Assembly: GCA_017522785.1 (NCBI GenBank)
Contig: JAFWYF010000001.1
Span: 124,001 to 188,000, forward strand
Length of the DNA stretch: 64,000 nt
Source of the DNA: Bacteroidaceae bacterium
GTDB taxonomy: Bacteria; Bacteroidota; Bacteroidia; Bacteroidales; Bacteroidaceae
Direction: 5' to 3'
Positions 62,749 to 64,000 of this stretch are shown here, in pieces; position 1 is the first letter of the stretch, and each line of letters opens with the position of its first letter. The translations under genes were made by a program, and so were the position numbers. The notes below the pieces were generated by a model. It saw nothing but the letters and a program-made list of their open reading frames with translations. It was not told the origin of the DNA and ran no database searches.

Positions 62749-62779
62749 CAAAGGTAGTCAAACAATTCGAGATGACAAA
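62749..62779 (-). promoter_or_regulatory. Promoter of rpmE type B
   Basis: On the minus strand TTTG (62776-62779), a 19-base spacer and TACCTTTG (62749-62756) give a full Bacteroides promoter, with a leader of about 60 bases. Confidence 0.78.
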
Positions 62780-62927
62780 ATAATTTCTGTAATTATTTTT
62801 GTGTTGGCATCTAAAAGTTCTCATCAAAAGATGCCGTCTCTTTTGCTATTCTCTTTTTTACCCTTTTAAACCTCGTTATATAATAAAATATCCTAAAGCT
62901 CTACAAATTAATAGATTAACTTTTAGG

Positions 62928-64000
62928 CTATTCTACGTATAGCACAAGTCCTTTGAGATATTCACCCTCGGGGTGGTAGATATTTACAGGGTGGTCGGCC
63001 GGCTGTGTCAGTTGGTGCAGTATGCGCACTTTGCGCTTTGCCATTGCCGCTGCTGTAAATACTGCTGTACGGAAATTCTCTTTGCTGACAACTTGTGAGC
63101 AGGAGAATGTGAACAGTATGCCTCCGGGCTGTATCTTCTCTATGGCTTTTGCATTCAAACGTCTATAGCCAATGAGCGCATTGCGCAGGCTGTCGCGATG
63201 TTTTGCAAAGGCCGGTGGGTCCAATATTATAAGGTCGTAATTGTTACCCATGCGCTCTAGGTATTCAAAGGCGTCTTCGGCGTATGCGGCATGGCGCTTG
63301 TCGTCGGGGAAATTTATAGCGACGTTGGCATTTGTAAGGTCAATGGCCTTTGATGAACTGTCTACTGAATGTACAAGTTCGGCATTGCCACGCAGTGCGT
63401 AAATGGAAAATCCACCGGTGTAGCAGAACATGTTAAGCAATTTACGTCCTTTGGCATATTTCTCGAGCAAAGCGCGGTTCTCGCGTTGGTCTACAAAGAA
63501 TCCTGTTTTTTGGCCTCGTAGCCAGTCAATATGGAACTTCAGCCCATACTCTGTAGATATGTTGCTTGCATTGCCTCCAAGTAGGTAGCCGTTGTCTTTG
63601 TTTATGTCGGCTTTGTAGGGTAGGGTTGTGTCCGACTTATAATATATATTTTTGAGGCTGTCGCCCAATGTCTCTTTCAGTGCGTCGGCTATAACTTGGC
63701 GATTTACATGCATTCCGACACTATGTGCCTGCATCACTGCTGTGTCGCCATAGATGTCTATTATCAATCCGGGAAGGTTGTCGCCCTCGCCATGTACCAA
63801 ACGATATGTGTTGTTGTTGGGGCTGTTTGCAATGCCTATGCTTGTACGCAGATGATAGGCAATGGCAATGCGCTTACGCCAAAAATCATCGGTAATTGGT
63901 TCGTCTTCGAATGTGAGCACTCGAACAGCTATACTGCCTACCTGTACGTGTCCGCGAGCAATAAACTGCTTGTCGTTGGTGTATACGGTAACAATATCGC
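62928..64000 (-). CDS. RlmI-like 23S rRNA methyltransferase, N-terminus cut by the window edge
   Basis: The reading frame is open to the right edge, so the start lies outside. The visible part begins with a PUA-like segment (IVTVYTNDKQFIARGHVQVG), then VRLVHGEGDNLPGLIIDIYGD, KTGFFVDQRENRALL, the SAM-binding LNMFCYTGGFSIYAL and the motif IILDPPAFAKHRDSLRNA, and ends with YHPEGEYLKGLVLYVE. This is the order of RlmI/RlmK-type m5C methyltransferases of about 390-400 residues, of which about 357 are present. A GTG at 63920 is not the true start. The 240-base gap between this stop and the rpmE start holds the rpmE promoter. Confidence 0.9.
   Translation of the reverse strand, partial: DIVTVYTNDKQFIARGHVQVGSIAVRVLTFEDEPITDDFWRKRIAIAYHLRTSIGIANSPNNNTYRLVHGEGDNLPGLIIDIYGDTAVMQAHSVGMHVNRQVIADALKETLGDSLKNIYYKSDTTLPYKADINKDNGYLLGGNASNISTEYGLKFHIDWLRGQKTGFFVDQRENRALLEKYAKGRKLLNMFCYTGGFSIYALRGNAELVHSVDSSSKAIDLTNANVAINFPDDKRHAAYAEDAFEYLERMGNNYDLIILDPPAFAKHRDSLRNALIGYRRLNAKAIEKIQPGGILFTFSCSQVVSKENFRTAVFTAAAMAKRKVRILHQLTQPADHPVNIYHPEGEYLKGLVLYVE

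Overview
The window looks like a chromosomal segment from a member of the Bacteroidales (Bacteroidota), probably near Bacteroidaceae or Prevotellaceae. The evidence is consistent: the DNA is AT-rich; there are several promoters of the Bacteroides type (TTTG, 19-21 bp, TAnnTTTG or TAnnTTCG); ribosome binding sites are AT-rich rather than classical; and many families are largely restricted to this phylum (DUF3078, DUF4494, PCMD-domain lipoprotein, calycin-like protein, DUF5009, DUF5112/5113-type sensor, GH92). No rRNA, tRNA, CRISPR array or insertion sequence was recognised. Nearly all genes are intact; only the last one runs off the right edge.

Layout. 1-7.8 kb: dusB converges on a leftward block with rny, zapA, a coiled-coil protein, a UDG-family glycosylase, a lysylphosphatidylglycerol-synthase-like protein, an unknown protein and yidC. 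7.9-15 kb: a DUF3078 outer-membrane protein and a CPA2 antiporter converge on a GH92 mannosidase and glutamate dehydrogenase. 15.3-18 kb: a three-gene envelope module (PCMD lipoprotein, beta-barrel, calycin-like protein). 18.1-19.3 kb: the rpsF-rpsR-rplI operon. 19.6-25.3 kb: a 1412-residue tandem sensor, a response regulator and a membrane protein. 25.3-28.3 kb: acyl-CoA ligase, YggS and DUF4494 on the minus strand. 28.5-30.9 kb: nitroreductase, DUF2520 oxidoreductase, KdsC-like phosphatase and Maf, tightly packed.

31.0-38.2 kb: a complete histidine operon, hisGDCBHA-F-IE, preceded by a leader peptide with six histidines and an intrinsic terminator. 38.2-43.4 kb: a small lipoprotein, pyrG, and a BlaI/M56 pair with three copies of one operator-like dyad. 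43.4-49.7 kb: a leucine-rich-repeat lipoprotein with fabG, a small unknown protein, a KpsF/cytidylyltransferase pair, a DUF5009 membrane protein and trmO. 49.7-55.5 kb: serine hydrolase, DedA protein, an unknown gene, then an orphan tyrosine recombinase and an unrecognised 441-residue protein; this is the most accessory-like part. 55.6-64 kb: ppdK, rlmD, an RluA pseudouridine synthase, a peptidoglycan-binding protein, a nuclease lipoprotein, rpmE type B and an RlmI-like methyltransferase.

The strongest candidate for something unusual is the tandem sensor at 19587-23825. Its first kinase-like half keeps the ATP-binding motifs but has glycine where the phosphoacceptor histidine should be. Its second half keeps a His-Glu at the aligned position but has lost the ATP-binding motifs. 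The two halves may therefore complement each other within one chain. Other points of note are the histidine attenuator, the triple dyad before blaI, the M56 peptidase carrying TonB-type and receptor-plug-like segments, and the recombinase with its unknown neighbour.
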